Notes under the pieces: generated by a model | Databases searched by the model: none | The model's input: only the letters and a program-made list of their open reading frames with translations | Told to the model about the DNA's origin: nothing | NCBI GenBank assembly: GCA_001543005.1 | Contig: LFLB01000037.1 | Coordinates: 1 to 42,279 of the forward strand | Direction: 5' to 3' | Source of the DNA: Candidatus Spongiihabitans thiooxidans | GTDB lineage: Bacteria; Pseudomonadota; Gammaproteobacteria; Arenicellales; Poriferihabitantaceae | Length of the DNA stretch: 42,279 bases | Part shown: positions 26,801-35,593 of the stretch, one piece after another | Position numbering within the stretch: the first letter of the stretch is position 1 | Layout of the letters: every line of letters starts with the position of its first letter | Made by a program: the position numbers and the translations under genes

Positions 26801-27619
26801 TTACAGCAATCGTTTTAGTGCATTTTGACTGAAATCCTGGTCATCCAGCGGGCTCTCAAAATCATAATTTTTCCAGTTCAAGCGGGTACTCTTTCCAGTC
26901 TGGTGATTGGTCATCTCGAACCGGTCAGCACGCCAGTAACCGCCGGCGTATTCCTTGAATCCGGTCATTTCGAGTGTCTTTAACAGCGAATCCTTCCGGT
27001 CATAAAACTCGACCTTAATGTTTCGATACTGGTCCTTATCGATCCAGGTAATCTGGCGCTTATACGCGGAACTCTCATATTGGGGAATGCGCTCGATAAC
27101 ATAACACTGGTATCCTTCGCCACACGCTTCTTCGCGCAATAGCTTATAGGTGTATTTTTCTATTTCCTGGGAAGCGAGGTCTTCAAAAGCGAATTCGCTG
27201 CCCATGAAGGGGCCGGATTTGTTTTTCGACGAGATGCGTTTGACCCGCTTAATCGAGGGCAGGAACAACCATTGATCATCAGCGACCAGGCCGTGGGAGA
27301 AAGTCAGCATAGCGGTTCCGGCCACGTCCTTTGGCTGTTTGAACAGAGACAGCGATTTATCGCCATCACCGTCAACTTCAAGCTGGCGATTGGTGATCTT
27401 GCGGCGGCTCTCCCGGCCGGCGCGGTTTCGCAGAATCATTTCCATATCGGCGGTTATATGTTTCCAGCCGCTATCGCGCTGGTCTGCAGCAATGGCAATT
27501 TCGGTCCCGCGTTCCTCGGCAGTCTGGGCAAACGCCAGATTAAACGTCAGGCCAAACAGCGTCAGAAAACCCAGCTGGGCAACAATGATAGTTTTTACGA
27601 TAACTTTTACGAAAGGCAT
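26801..27619 (-). CDS. LolA-like periplasmic protein of RND operon
   Basis: A signal peptide (about residues 1-31, ending AFA) precedes a single domain of the outer-membrane lipoprotein-sorting type (COG2834-like). Characteristic text is WKHITADMEMILRNRAGRES, then DQWLFLPSIKRVKRISSKNKSG, FAFEDLASQEIEKYTYKLL and FEMTNHQTGKSTRLNW. Such proteins are regularly encoded next to RND exporters of this type. They are thought to shuttle a hydrophobic ligand across the periplasm. True LolA is shorter, so this is a paralogue. The ribosome binding site is GGAGG just upstream. Confidence 0.82.
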   Translation of the reverse strand: MPFVKVIVKTIIVAQLGFLTLFGLTFNLAFAQTAEERGTEIAIAADQRDSGWKHITADMEMILRNRAGRESRRKITNRQLEVDGDGDKSLSLFKQPKDVAGTAMLTFSHGLVADDQWLFLPSIKRVKRISSKNKSGPFMGSEFAFEDLASQEIEKYTYKLLREEACGEGYQCYVIERIPQYESSAYKRQITWIDKDQYRNIKVEFYDRKDSLLKTLEMTGFKEYAGGYWRADRFEMTNHQTGKSTRLNWKNYDFESPLDDQDFSQNALKRLL

Positions 27620-27648
27620 TTTTCCTCCTTTGGAAGTGCTGAATTAAT

Positions 27649-29994
27649 TTATACCGACTGTGTAGTGGCCTCGATTTCTGAATTTTTTCGCGCTGCGCCG
27701 ATCAACCATTGATCGAATCGAATCAGCAAGGCCGGCAGCAAGAGGAAATCAACGATGAGGGCAAACATGATTACGATGGCGACCAACAAGCCCATCTCCG
27801 CATTCAACGCAAACGACGAAGTTGACAACACCATGAAGCCGGCGGCCAACGCCACCGAGGTAATCCACAACGCAATACCCACTGTTGAAAATGCGTAACC
27901 AACCGCTTCGATTGCCTCCAGACCCTGAGCGCGGCGCGCGCGCAAGTATTTACTCATAAAGTGGATGGTATCGTCGACCACGATGCCCAGCGTCATTGCC
28001 GTGACCACTGACAAACCCAGACCTATTTCAGCATCCACGATTCCCCATAGTCCGAACGCCATCGCCGCCGGGGCGATATTGGGGATCAATGTCAGCAGAC
28101 CATAACGTACCGAACGGAAAGCCAGAATCAGCAGCAACGATATTGCCACCAGCGCAAAAGCGGTGCCGCCCAGCATACTGATAATGTTGCGCATGCCGAT
28201 ATGGGAAAACATGATGGTTGGACTGGCGTCGGTGGTGTGAATTTCCGGTGCATTCTGTTGCAGCCAATTGGAGGCCCGATCCTCGAATGCCAGGGTATTC
28301 GTTGTGGACAAGGTTTTAAGCGTCGCACTAAGCCGTGTTCGTTGTTTATCGATATCGATTTGATTGTTCAAGTCAAGGCCATAGGGCAGGGACATTTCGT
28401 AGAGCAACAGGTATTGAGCCGCCATTTCACGTTGTTCCGGTAACCTGTACCAGGCGGGATCATCGCCATGCATACTTTTGTTTATGCGTTTAAATACATC
28501 GGTCACAGTATTGACATGAATGACCTCTGGCTGCTGTCGAAGCCAGTCGGTAAATTGTTGTACCTGTTGCAGGTAGCGCAGTTCAGAAATTGCGCCGGAC
28601 GACCCGGCATTCAGTGAATAATCAATGAAATACATGCCAGTCAAGTTGTCCACAACGAAATCGGTGTCGGTACGAAACTCGATGCGCTCATCGAAGTAGT
28701 TTACGAAAACATCATTTAACTGGTTTCTTGGAATACACAATACCAGGCCAACGATCAATAAACTGACCACTGGCATCAGCATACCGCGCCGGCGAATCAC
28801 CCAGCCTGAAAACGTGTTCATTATTTCACTGCCGTAAGCCCGGCCCTTCTTCTTATTACTTGCAGGCAATAACGTAACCAGAGCAGGCAATAGCGTCATA
28901 GCGTAGAACCAGGCAAACAAAACACCCATTGCGGCGATGTTGCCAAGATCACCAAACGGCGGTGCATCACTAAAATTGAGGGAAAGAAACCCGATTGCGG
29001 TTGTCAATGAAGTCAGTAAGACCGGGCTGAAATTGATTCTCAGGCTTTCTTTCATAGCCGCTGTCTTATCCATCCCACTGCGGTATTTCTGTAGCCAGTT
29101 GGTGAGGACATGTACACAGTCCGCGACCGCCAGGGTCAGAATAATCGTGGGTGCGGACATCGACGGCGGGGTCAATTTAATGCCCATCCATCCGGCCATG
29201 CCCATTGCCGAGACAATAGAAAGCGCGACGATGATGAAGGTCGTCACCGTACCGCTAAACCCCCTTAACTGCAGGAATACAAGAAACAGTATGATTGCGA
29301 AAGCGGTCGGTACCAGATGGGTCATATCGAACAACGATGCTTCTGGAAAGGCCTGGTTCATCATCATTATGCCAGTCAGGTAAACCTTCAGGTTTGGATA
29401 GGTTTGTTCGACATAACTTCGCATCTCCCGAACATGCTCAACAACCTGGGGGCCTTCGGTGGCTTGATCAATTCCCGGGGTCTCGACCGTAATGTTAATG
29501 GCCGCAACCCGGGCATCTGCGGCGATTAACCGATGCACCAGGAACGGCTCAGTGACTGCGATATCCTGAATTCTGGCCAAGTCGGCATCGCTTAGGGAAG
29601 CCGCATCTTCATACAAATCGGCCACTGTCAGGTCATCGCCTTGAGCCTCTGTGTGCTGATAGTTTGACAGCGAATCCACCCTGATCGAAAACGGCGTTTC
29701 CCAAGCGCGATCGGTCAGGTCCGAAATCGCCGCCAGAGTATCCCGGGTGAACACCTTGCCGTCCTCAGGTGCGATAACAAATAAAACATTATCGTTTTTT
29801 GTATAGCTACTTTGCAGGTTTTCAAATGCCAGCAAATGGGGGTCATCGCCAGAAAAAAACACGCGATAATCATTGGTGAATCCCAGAAACTGGGCGCCGG
29901 AAGCCGCCGCCATGGCGAGCATCAAAGAAAGCGTCAGCGTCAAAATTCGATTACGGGTGACCCAACTTCCCCACTTGATTGCGAATTGTTCCAT
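27649..29994 (-). CDS. RND/MMPL-family exporter
   Basis: This 781-residue inner-membrane transporter has two similar halves, each with an N-terminal membrane segment, a large periplasmic domain and a block of membrane helices. AVADCVHVLTNWLQKYR in the first half and GIVVDDTIHFMSKYLRAR in the second are the paired RND/SSD motifs with acidic residues for proton coupling. It fits the COG1033 class of predicted exporters. Its ribosome binding site AAGGTGA lies inside the last codons and stop of the upstream glycosyltransferase gene (30001-30007). It leads the LolA-like and beta-barrel genes. Confidence 0.87.
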   Translation of the reverse strand: MEQFAIKWGSWVTRNRILTLTLSLMLAMAAASGAQFLGFTNDYRVFFSGDDPHLLAFENLQSSYTKNDNVLFVIAPEDGKVFTRDTLAAISDLTDRAWETPFSIRVDSLSNYQHTEAQGDDLTVADLYEDAASLSDADLARIQDIAVTEPFLVHRLIAADARVAAINITVETPGIDQATEGPQVVEHVREMRSYVEQTYPNLKVYLTGIMMMNQAFPEASLFDMTHLVPTAFAIILFLVFLQLRGFSGTVTTFIIVALSIVSAMGMAGWMGIKLTPPSMSAPTIILTLAVADCVHVLTNWLQKYRSGMDKTAAMKESLRINFSPVLLTSLTTAIGFLSLNFSDAPPFGDLGNIAAMGVLFAWFYAMTLLPALVTLLPASNKKKGRAYGSEIMNTFSGWVIRRRGMLMPVVSLLIVGLVLCIPRNQLNDVFVNYFDERIEFRTDTDFVVDNLTGMYFIDYSLNAGSSGAISELRYLQQVQQFTDWLRQQPEVIHVNTVTDVFKRINKSMHGDDPAWYRLPEQREMAAQYLLLYEMSLPYGLDLNNQIDIDKQRTRLSATLKTLSTTNTLAFEDRASNWLQQNAPEIHTTDASPTIMFSHIGMRNIISMLGGTAFALVAISLLLILAFRSVRYGLLTLIPNIAPAAMAFGLWGIVDAEIGLGLSVVTAMTLGIVVDDTIHFMSKYLRARRAQGLEAIEAVGYAFSTVGIALWITSVALAAGFMVLSTSSFALNAEMGLLVAIVIMFALIVDFLLLPALLIRFDQWLIGAARKNSEIEATTQSV

Positions 29995-30000
29995 TGAAAA

Positions 30001-30918
30001 TCACCTTAAATTTAATTCGTAATTAAATTTGTGTTGTCTGGTAATGGTGTCTAAAATAAAACCGACAAATAAAGAAAGAACACTCAAAATCATTATGCCT
30101 GATGTCAAAACTGCTGTTGGTAATCTCGGAACCAGCCCGGTTTCAATAAATTCCATAATAACAGGAGCGGCAATAAAAATACTGAGAAAAAATAAAAACA
30201 AAGACAATGCACTAAAAAAACTAAGCGGCTTGTAATCCTTGAATAACCAGAAAATGGTTTTAAGAATTAATAGACCGTCAGAAAAAGTGTTTAAACTAGA
30301 CTGGCTGTTTTTTGGCCTGTCCTTATATTCAACCGGCACCTCAACGATAGAAAAATGCTTATCTAATGCGTGCAATGTCAATTCCGTTTCAACCTCAAAA
30401 CCGGTGCTGAGAATAGGCGTATTTTTAACAAAATGGCGATTAAAAACGCGATAACCAGTCATGATATCTTCCAAGTTTGTCTTGAATAATTTATTAACCA
30501 ACCAACTGACCAAACTATTACCGAAATTATGAAACCGCCTTTTGTTGCGGGCTTGATATTGCCCTTTTGACATGCGGTTGCCAATGATCATATCTGCGCC
30601 GGTTTGTTGCATTTTTTCAATCATTTTATGCGCATCTTTGGCTAAAAAAGCGCCGTCTGTATCCGCCATTATAAAAATATCCGCCTCAACTTGCTTAAAC
30701 ATTGAACGTACAACATTACCCTTTCCTTGCCTGGTTTCATAACGAACAATCACCTTGTTTTTCTTTGCAATTGCAACTGAATTGTCGCTGGAATTATTAT
30801 CGTATAAAAAAATATCAGCATCTGGAAACTCTGTTTTAAAGTCATTAATGACTTTATCTACGGTAATTTCCTCGTTATAACAAGGCAGCAAAATAGCTAT
30901 TTTTTCGGTTTTATTCAT
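30001..30918 (-). CDS. GT2 membrane glycosyltransferase, GtrB/DPM-like
   Basis: This family-2 glycosyltransferase has 305 residues. The N-terminal catalytic domain shows ILLPCYNEEITVDKVI, FLYDNNSSDNS, a metal-binding DTDG in IMADTDGAFL, and MTGYRVFNRHF. Two membrane segments follow (about 232-255 and 268-292). This layout is that of GtrB and polyprenyl-phosphate sugar synthases, which load a sugar from a nucleotide donor onto a polyprenyl phosphate. The neighbouring GtrA and oligosaccharyltransferase genes fit that. It is very AT-rich. Its stop is six bases before the RND exporter start. Confidence 0.88.
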   Translation of the reverse strand: MNKTEKIAILLPCYNEEITVDKVINDFKTEFPDADIFLYDNNSSDNSVAIAKKNKVIVRYETRQGKGNVVRSMFKQVEADIFIMADTDGAFLAKDAHKMIEKMQQTGADMIIGNRMSKGQYQARNKRRFHNFGNSLVSWLVNKLFKTNLEDIMTGYRVFNRHFVKNTPILSTGFEVETELTLHALDKHFSIVEVPVEYKDRPKNSQSSLNTFSDGLLILKTIFWLFKDYKPLSFFSALSLFLFFLSIFIAAPVIMEFIETGLVPRLPTAVLTSGIMILSVLSLFVGFILDTITRQHKFNYELNLR

Positions 30919-31047
30919 AAGTTTCGCAATGCAAAGGTTGCTATGGTGTTACAGCACCGGGCTGAAAAATTTAACCTTTTTATTAAACACAATATATTTA
31001 TTTGATAAAAAACTATAAGAAAATGTAATAAACAAAGACAACGTTTT
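30919..31047. other. AT-rich spacer
   Basis: The 129 bases between the GT2 and the GtrA-fusion genes hold no ORF. A short GGTG/CACC pairing occurs near 30945-30958. Nothing else can be supported. Confidence 0.4.
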
Positions 31048-32097
31048 TTATAAGTATAACGAATGAAAGAATTTTTCAAAATATATAATTGACAAAGTTC
31101 CTATCGTTATGCCGATAACGGTAAATAAGAAAAACGCCAGCATTCTTTTGAATAAAATATTATTTTTTGATAAATTAAATGTGTAAAAAAAATGAGAAAA
31201 AAATTGAAAAATACTACCGAAAAGAAAACCACATAAAATAGAAATAATATAATTAATCTCAAACAGTGTGTAACTTATAAAAATTGCTCCATAATCAATT
31301 AAAACAGCAATAGCTCCAAAAATCAGATATTTTACAAATAATTTATGGTTAAGAAATATATCAATTAACATCGCCTGCCACCCGCCATATTTGATAATTT
31401 GATGTGGGTGTTGATACAGATTTAAAATAATTTGATTTTTATGTCGCATAAACAACTTATTAAATGTTGTATTAGACATTGCCTTGGACATAACCGCCCC
31501 ATAGCCAAGGTTTTTATTCCATTCAAATACAAAATTATTAGCAGAATATTGCACATTTGGAAATCTGATTATTCTTGATTTGCCATTATCATAAATCAAT
31601 ATATGTGATAAAAAATGTGAAATCCCGCCAGAATAAGTGTTAATAATCCCTTTTCGTTTATTGACTTTTATCTCTTTATTTTTAATTTGACTAAAATCTT
31701 CCTGTAGATTGTTAAACCCTAAAAAGAACGGCAAGCCAATCGTTTCTCCGCTCTTTAAATCTATATTCCCTTGTTTGAACCATGAGACTGTTTTTAACAT
31801 TCTTTGATGTAGAAACAGATAAATATCTTGCCTTTGTTTTGGGTATAAAAAAGATAACCATTGTTCAATCGTGGTTAAATCATCTGATTTTATTGTGTTA
31901 TTTTTTAATTTTGTTGCGATTATTTTTTTGGCGTTATCAGGTTTTTTAGATAACACTTGCTTCAAAAATTCAAACGCTTTTATCTCAGAACCTGTTGCCT
32001 GATAAAGTATCTTCATTCCTGATACACCGTGTTGGCTGTAAAAACGCATAAAATTAGCCGACAAGGCCAAATTATCAGCCGCCAGAGGAAAGCTCAA
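31048..32097 (-). CDS. STT3/PglB C-terminal half fused to GtrA
   Basis: The first part (to about residue 225) matches the periplasmic C-terminal domain of PglB-type oligosaccharyltransferases. DIYLFLHQRMLKTVSWF corresponds to the PglB segment DIYLYMPARM, and FPLAADNLALSANFMRF follows naturally from the end of the upstream ORF. The second part (about 240-349) has four membrane segments starting FVKYLIFGAIAVLIDYGAIF, a GtrA domain. GtrA proteins flip polyprenyl-linked sugars. The start is TTG at 32097, overlapping the TGA stop of the upstream ORF as TTGA. One extra base before this point would restore a single chain. It is therefore either a coupled second subunit or a frameshifted half gene. 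It is very AT-rich. Confidence 0.75.
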   Translation of the reverse strand: MSFPLAADNLALSANFMRFYSQHGVSGMKILYQATGSEIKAFEFLKQVLSKKPDNAKKIIATKLKNNTIKSDDLTTIEQWLSFLYPKQRQDIYLFLHQRMLKTVSWFKQGNIDLKSGETIGLPFFLGFNNLQEDFSQIKNKEIKVNKRKGIINTYSGGISHFLSHILIYDNGKSRIIRFPNVQYSANNFVFEWNKNLGYGAVMSKAMSNTTFNKLFMRHKNQIILNLYQHPHQIIKYGGWQAMLIDIFLNHKLFVKYLIFGAIAVLIDYGAIFISYTLFEINYIISILCGFLFGSIFQFFSHFFYTFNLSKNNILFKRMLAFFLFTVIGITIGTLSIIYFEKFFHSLYL

Positions 32098-33488
32098 ATA
32101 ATAAACATTTCCCCATCACTAAACTGCCCGTCAGCAAAAGTGCTTCTATCTAAATAATAATGAATTTGATGACCTAAATCCCAATTTGTCCAAATATTGG
32201 CATCGGCTGGCGTGTGTTTTTTTAGCTGATCTAATAATTGTCTATTTTCCCAAACTGCCGGTTTTGCTAACTTATAAGTGATTGCAGGGTAGCTGCTGTA
32301 AATTCCCAAAGCGACAATACCAATGGTTGCAATATGAGCAATCTTATATTTTGTATTATATCCATTAAATAATAATTGCACAAAATAACCAATGCCAATC
32401 GCCAGAACAGGTGCGGCAAATATGATAAATCTATTACCCGCAACAAACGGGATAAAGCCTAAAAAAATCGGCATTATTATTAAAAGAGACTTTATTCTTT
32501 GTTGCCAAATAAAATATATCAAGCCTGTTATCATTAATAAAAAGATAAAGACATTGTTCGTCGTTCTTTTAATAAAGTCAGCCATACCGACGACTTCTAA
32601 CTCCTGAACATCCGATTTTAATGAAAAAATATCATTGCGTTGTCCTGATAATAATTGAATATAGGAGAAAATTTGCTCACTTAAAAAATACAAAACAAAT
32701 AAAGATAGCAACCCCAATATGAGATATTTAGTTGTTGTGTTTTTAACCTTGTCAAAAAATAAAATTGCAATGGATAGAGGCACAAAAGCAGATAAAAGAG
32801 TTACGCTGATTGCGTTATCCCACCAAATGAAATACAAGAATGTATTGATAAACCCGAGTGTTAAAAATAAATATTGTCTATGCTTATCAAGGGCAAAACG
32901 CAAAAATAAGTAACTATTAAGTAAAATAAAAACAACATTTAAACTATCGGTATCAAAAACGCCAACACGCGTGCGGACAATATATTGAATAGATATAATT
33001 GAAAACAGGGACGCGGTTAAAGATGCGGCTCTGTTTAAGTTAAATCGCCTGGACAAAAAGAACACGACGAATGCTAATAAGGACGACAAAATTGTGGGGA
33101 TAAAAATTGCCACAGTCGCCAGTGGCAGAGCTATTGCTTGGCTAATATAAATTGCCAAAGTTGATAATAATGGCGGGATAAAAGGTTGGCTGGCACCATT
33201 GGGATAGCGGCGTTTTTCATCAATTTCATCATATATGCCGCGTTTAATATCCTTGGAAAATTGCAGATAATAATAACTATCAAAATTTGCCATCTGATAT
33301 TCATTTTGATAACTGAACATTACCTTGCTTTTAGACCAATCAGAAAAATCTTCCAGGCGCAAGAAAATTGCAAATAAGAAAATAATCAACAATAAAAATC
33401 CGCTAAGACAGGCATTCGCATTACCAAAGTGGCGGATAAGCGGTCGTAAATTTTCAAATAAATTATTTAATTTTTTTTTCGACTCCAA
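32094..33488 (-). CDS. STT3/PglB-type oligosaccharyltransferase, membrane half
   Basis: This 464-residue polytopic protein has the features of the GT66 oligosaccharyltransferase. An early catalytic Asp lies in ANFDSYYYLQFSKD (D70), a DxD-type motif in RTRVGVFDTDSLN (D179, D181), and the conserved Arg in AGNRFIIFAAP (R353). Near the C-terminus WTNWDLGHQIHYY (433-445) stands for the WWDYG motif; the second Trp and the Asp are kept but the first Trp is Asn. GT66 enzymes transfer polyprenyl-linked glycans to Asn of exported proteins. The chain stops at 464, about 20 residues after the motif, where homologues continue; the missing domain is the next ORF, shifted by one base. The start is a TTG, the only one available. 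Confidence 0.82.
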   Translation of the reverse strand: MESKKKLNNLFENLRPLIRHFGNANACLSGFLLLIIFLFAIFLRLEDFSDWSKSKVMFSYQNEYQMANFDSYYYLQFSKDIKRGIYDEIDEKRRYPNGASQPFIPPLLSTLAIYISQAIALPLATVAIFIPTILSSLLAFVVFFLSRRFNLNRAASLTASLFSIISIQYIVRTRVGVFDTDSLNVVFILLNSYLFLRFALDKHRQYLFLTLGFINTFLYFIWWDNAISVTLLSAFVPLSIAILFFDKVKNTTTKYLILGLLSLFVLYFLSEQIFSYIQLLSGQRNDIFSLKSDVQELEVVGMADFIKRTTNNVFIFLLMITGLIYFIWQQRIKSLLIIMPIFLGFIPFVAGNRFIIFAAPVLAIGIGYFVQLLFNGYNTKYKIAHIATIGIVALGIYSSYPAITYKLAKPAVWENRQLLDQLKKHTPADANIWTNWDLGHQIHYYLDRSTFADGQFSDGEMFII

Positions 33489-33761
33489 TAATCATTGATA
33501 GACCTTGTTTAAGCGCAGTAATAAGTATCAATCATAGCGGTCCGGCTCTTGTGCCGAATAACCGACCTCAGGGTTTTACTTTGAGCATAGGCTTTTTTGA
33601 CCCTGCCATCGCGTTGCAGCAAGCCAAATACCGGCCATTATCATCGTTGTGATAAAATCAGTTCGAGAAGACGGTTGAAAATTACCTGAAATAAATTTAA
33701 TACCTTGATCGCCTTGTTTCAATCATTTTGAAATTTCTGCACAACCAGTTAAGACCCTAAA
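33489..33761. other. Spacer between lpd and oligosaccharyltransferase
   Basis: This 273-base stretch contains no ORF I can support. It must hold the end of the aceEF-lpd transcript and possibly the promoter of the oligosaccharyltransferase cassette. A 6-bp stem TTATCA/TGATAA (33638-33655) is present. GC content falls sharply from the lpd side to the cassette side. Confidence 0.4.
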
Positions 33762-35546
33762 TTATTTTCTCTTCGGCAGATACAAATCAGTAATCGTGCC
33801 CTCAAACGCTTCCGCTGCCAGGCCCAAAGTTTCGGCCAGGGTAGGGTGGGCGTGTATCGACAATCCAATATCCGCAGCATCCGCATTCATCTCAATGGCG
33901 AGCACGGTTTCGGCGATAAGTTCTCCGGCATTGCTACCGGTAATTCCGGCGCCAATGATTCTATGGGTATGGTTATCAAAAAGAAGTTTGGTTACCCCTT
34001 CACTGCGGCCTTGAGACAGAGATCGACCGCTGGCGGCCCAGGGGAAAACGCCTTTTCCATAGTCCAGACCTTGCGCTTTGGCTTCGGCTTCGGTGACACC
34101 AACCCAGGCTACCTCTGGATCGGTATAAGCCACACTGGGAATCACTCTGGCATCAAACCCGCTTTTTAATCCGGCCGCGACTTCAGCAGCCACCTTGCCC
34201 TCATGCACCGCTTTGTGTGCCAGCATGGGCTGACCCACTATATCGCCGATAGCAAAGATATGCGGAATATTGGTTTGTTGTTGATCATTAACTGCGATAA
34301 ATCCATGCTCTGAAACACTGACACCGGCCGCTTGTGCATTTATTCGATTGCCATTGGGCGTTCTGCCAACCGACACCAGCACCTTGTCAAAGGTTTCATT
34401 TTTCGGTGCCTGGTCGCCTTCAAAACTGACTTTGATACCATTTTTCAGCGCTTTCATCTGCGTGACTTTGGTATTCAACCAAATATTTTCGTACTGACCT
34501 TTAATTCGTTTTTGTAATGGCCGAACTAAATCCGGGTCGGCGCCTGCCATAAGTCCATCCAGCATTTCTACGACGCTGATTTTGCTTCCCAGTGCATGGT
34601 AAACGGTTGCCATTTCCAGGCCAATGATACCGCCACCGACAATAAGCAGCCTTTCAGGTATATCGTCCAGTGCCAATGCGCTGGTTGAATCCAGTAACCT
34701 TGGATCATCATGGGGGAAGCCCGGTATTTCAATCGGTTGTGATCCAGCCGCAATAATTGCATTTTCAAATGAGACGGATTCAGTTCCCGAGTCGGCGGTA
34801 ACTTCAATCATATTTGGACTTATGAATTGCCCCAAGCCATGAATAACCGTAACTTTTCGTTTTTTGGCCAAGCCAACCAGCCCTTGAGTCAGCTGATTGA
34901 CGATGCCATTTTTCCATTTAAGTGTTTGCTTTATATTGACCTTGGGCGGGCGATAAATGAGCCCGATTTTTTTAGACTCTGCGCTCTCAGTGATAACTTT
35001 TGCGACATGCAGAAGCGCCTTGGATGGGATGCAGCCAACATTGAGACAAACCCCACCCAGATTTTTATGGCGCTCGATCAAGATAACATTGAGTCCAAGA
35101 TCCGCTGCGCGGAATGCGGCGGTGTAACCGCCTGGTCCCGAACCCAATACCACTAACGTGGCTTGCTGGTCGCTATTTATACCTTCTCCTGCTTTGGCCG
35201 TGGATGGCGCTGCACGAGACTTGACATGGTCTGGCGGATTCCCGGATTCACCTTTAGCCGGCGCCGGTTGTTGTACGAATTCTTCCACCACAGCGGTTAC
35301 AGCAGTGCTTGACTCGACCACTAACAAAACCTGGTTCGAGGAAATTTTATCGCCAACCGCAATTTTCATTTCCTTAATGACACCGCTATGGCTGGCGGGG
35401 ATTTCCATTGTGGCTTTATCGCTTTCTATGACGACCAGAGGGTCGTCTGTCGCTATGACATCACCAACTTGTACAAAAACTTCGATGATGGGGACATTTT
35501 CAAACTCGCCCAAATCAGGGGTTTTAATTTCAATCAGATCGGTCAT
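33762..35546 (-). CDS. lpd: Dihydrolipoyl dehydrogenase with N-terminal lipoyl domain
   Basis: The E3 component of the pyruvate dehydrogenase complex reoxidises lipoamide with FAD and NAD. It has 594 residues, longer than plain E3 (about 475), because a lipoyl domain comes first (lipoyl Lys44 in ESDKATMEIP). A Pro/Ala linker follows (about 85-125). The FAD motif is VVLGSGPGGYTAAFRAADLG, the redox disulfide is in GGVCLNVGCIPSK, and the NAD motif is LLIVGGGIIGLEMA. The catalytic His-Glu is in HAHPTLAET. It is the last gene of aceE-aceF-lpd. E3 proteins with their own lipoyl domain are known in several proteobacteria. Confidence 0.95.
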   Translation of the reverse strand: MTDLIEIKTPDLGEFENVPIIEVFVQVGDVIATDDPLVVIESDKATMEIPASHSGVIKEMKIAVGDKISSNQVLLVVESSTAVTAVVEEFVQQPAPAKGESGNPPDHVKSRAAPSTAKAGEGINSDQQATLVVLGSGPGGYTAAFRAADLGLNVILIERHKNLGGVCLNVGCIPSKALLHVAKVITESAESKKIGLIYRPPKVNIKQTLKWKNGIVNQLTQGLVGLAKKRKVTVIHGLGQFISPNMIEVTADSGTESVSFENAIIAAGSQPIEIPGFPHDDPRLLDSTSALALDDIPERLLIVGGGIIGLEMATVYHALGSKISVVEMLDGLMAGADPDLVRPLQKRIKGQYENIWLNTKVTQMKALKNGIKVSFEGDQAPKNETFDKVLVSVGRTPNGNRINAQAAGVSVSEHGFIAVNDQQQTNIPHIFAIGDIVGQPMLAHKAVHEGKVAAEVAAGLKSGFDARVIPSVAYTDPEVAWVGVTEAEAKAQGLDYGKGVFPWAASGRSLSQGRSEGVTKLLFDNHTHRIIGAGITGSNAGELIAETVLAIEMNADAADIGLSIHAHPTLAETLGLAAEAFEGTITDLYLPKRK

Positions 35547-35593
35547 AAATATGGGCTGCTAACAAATTGGCACTTATCTTATAGAGACAGGGC

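Noticed and set aside
31048..32097. Stand-alone GtrA protein
   Set aside because: The GtrA part is only the last third; the first two thirds continue the oligosaccharyltransferase periplasmic domain.
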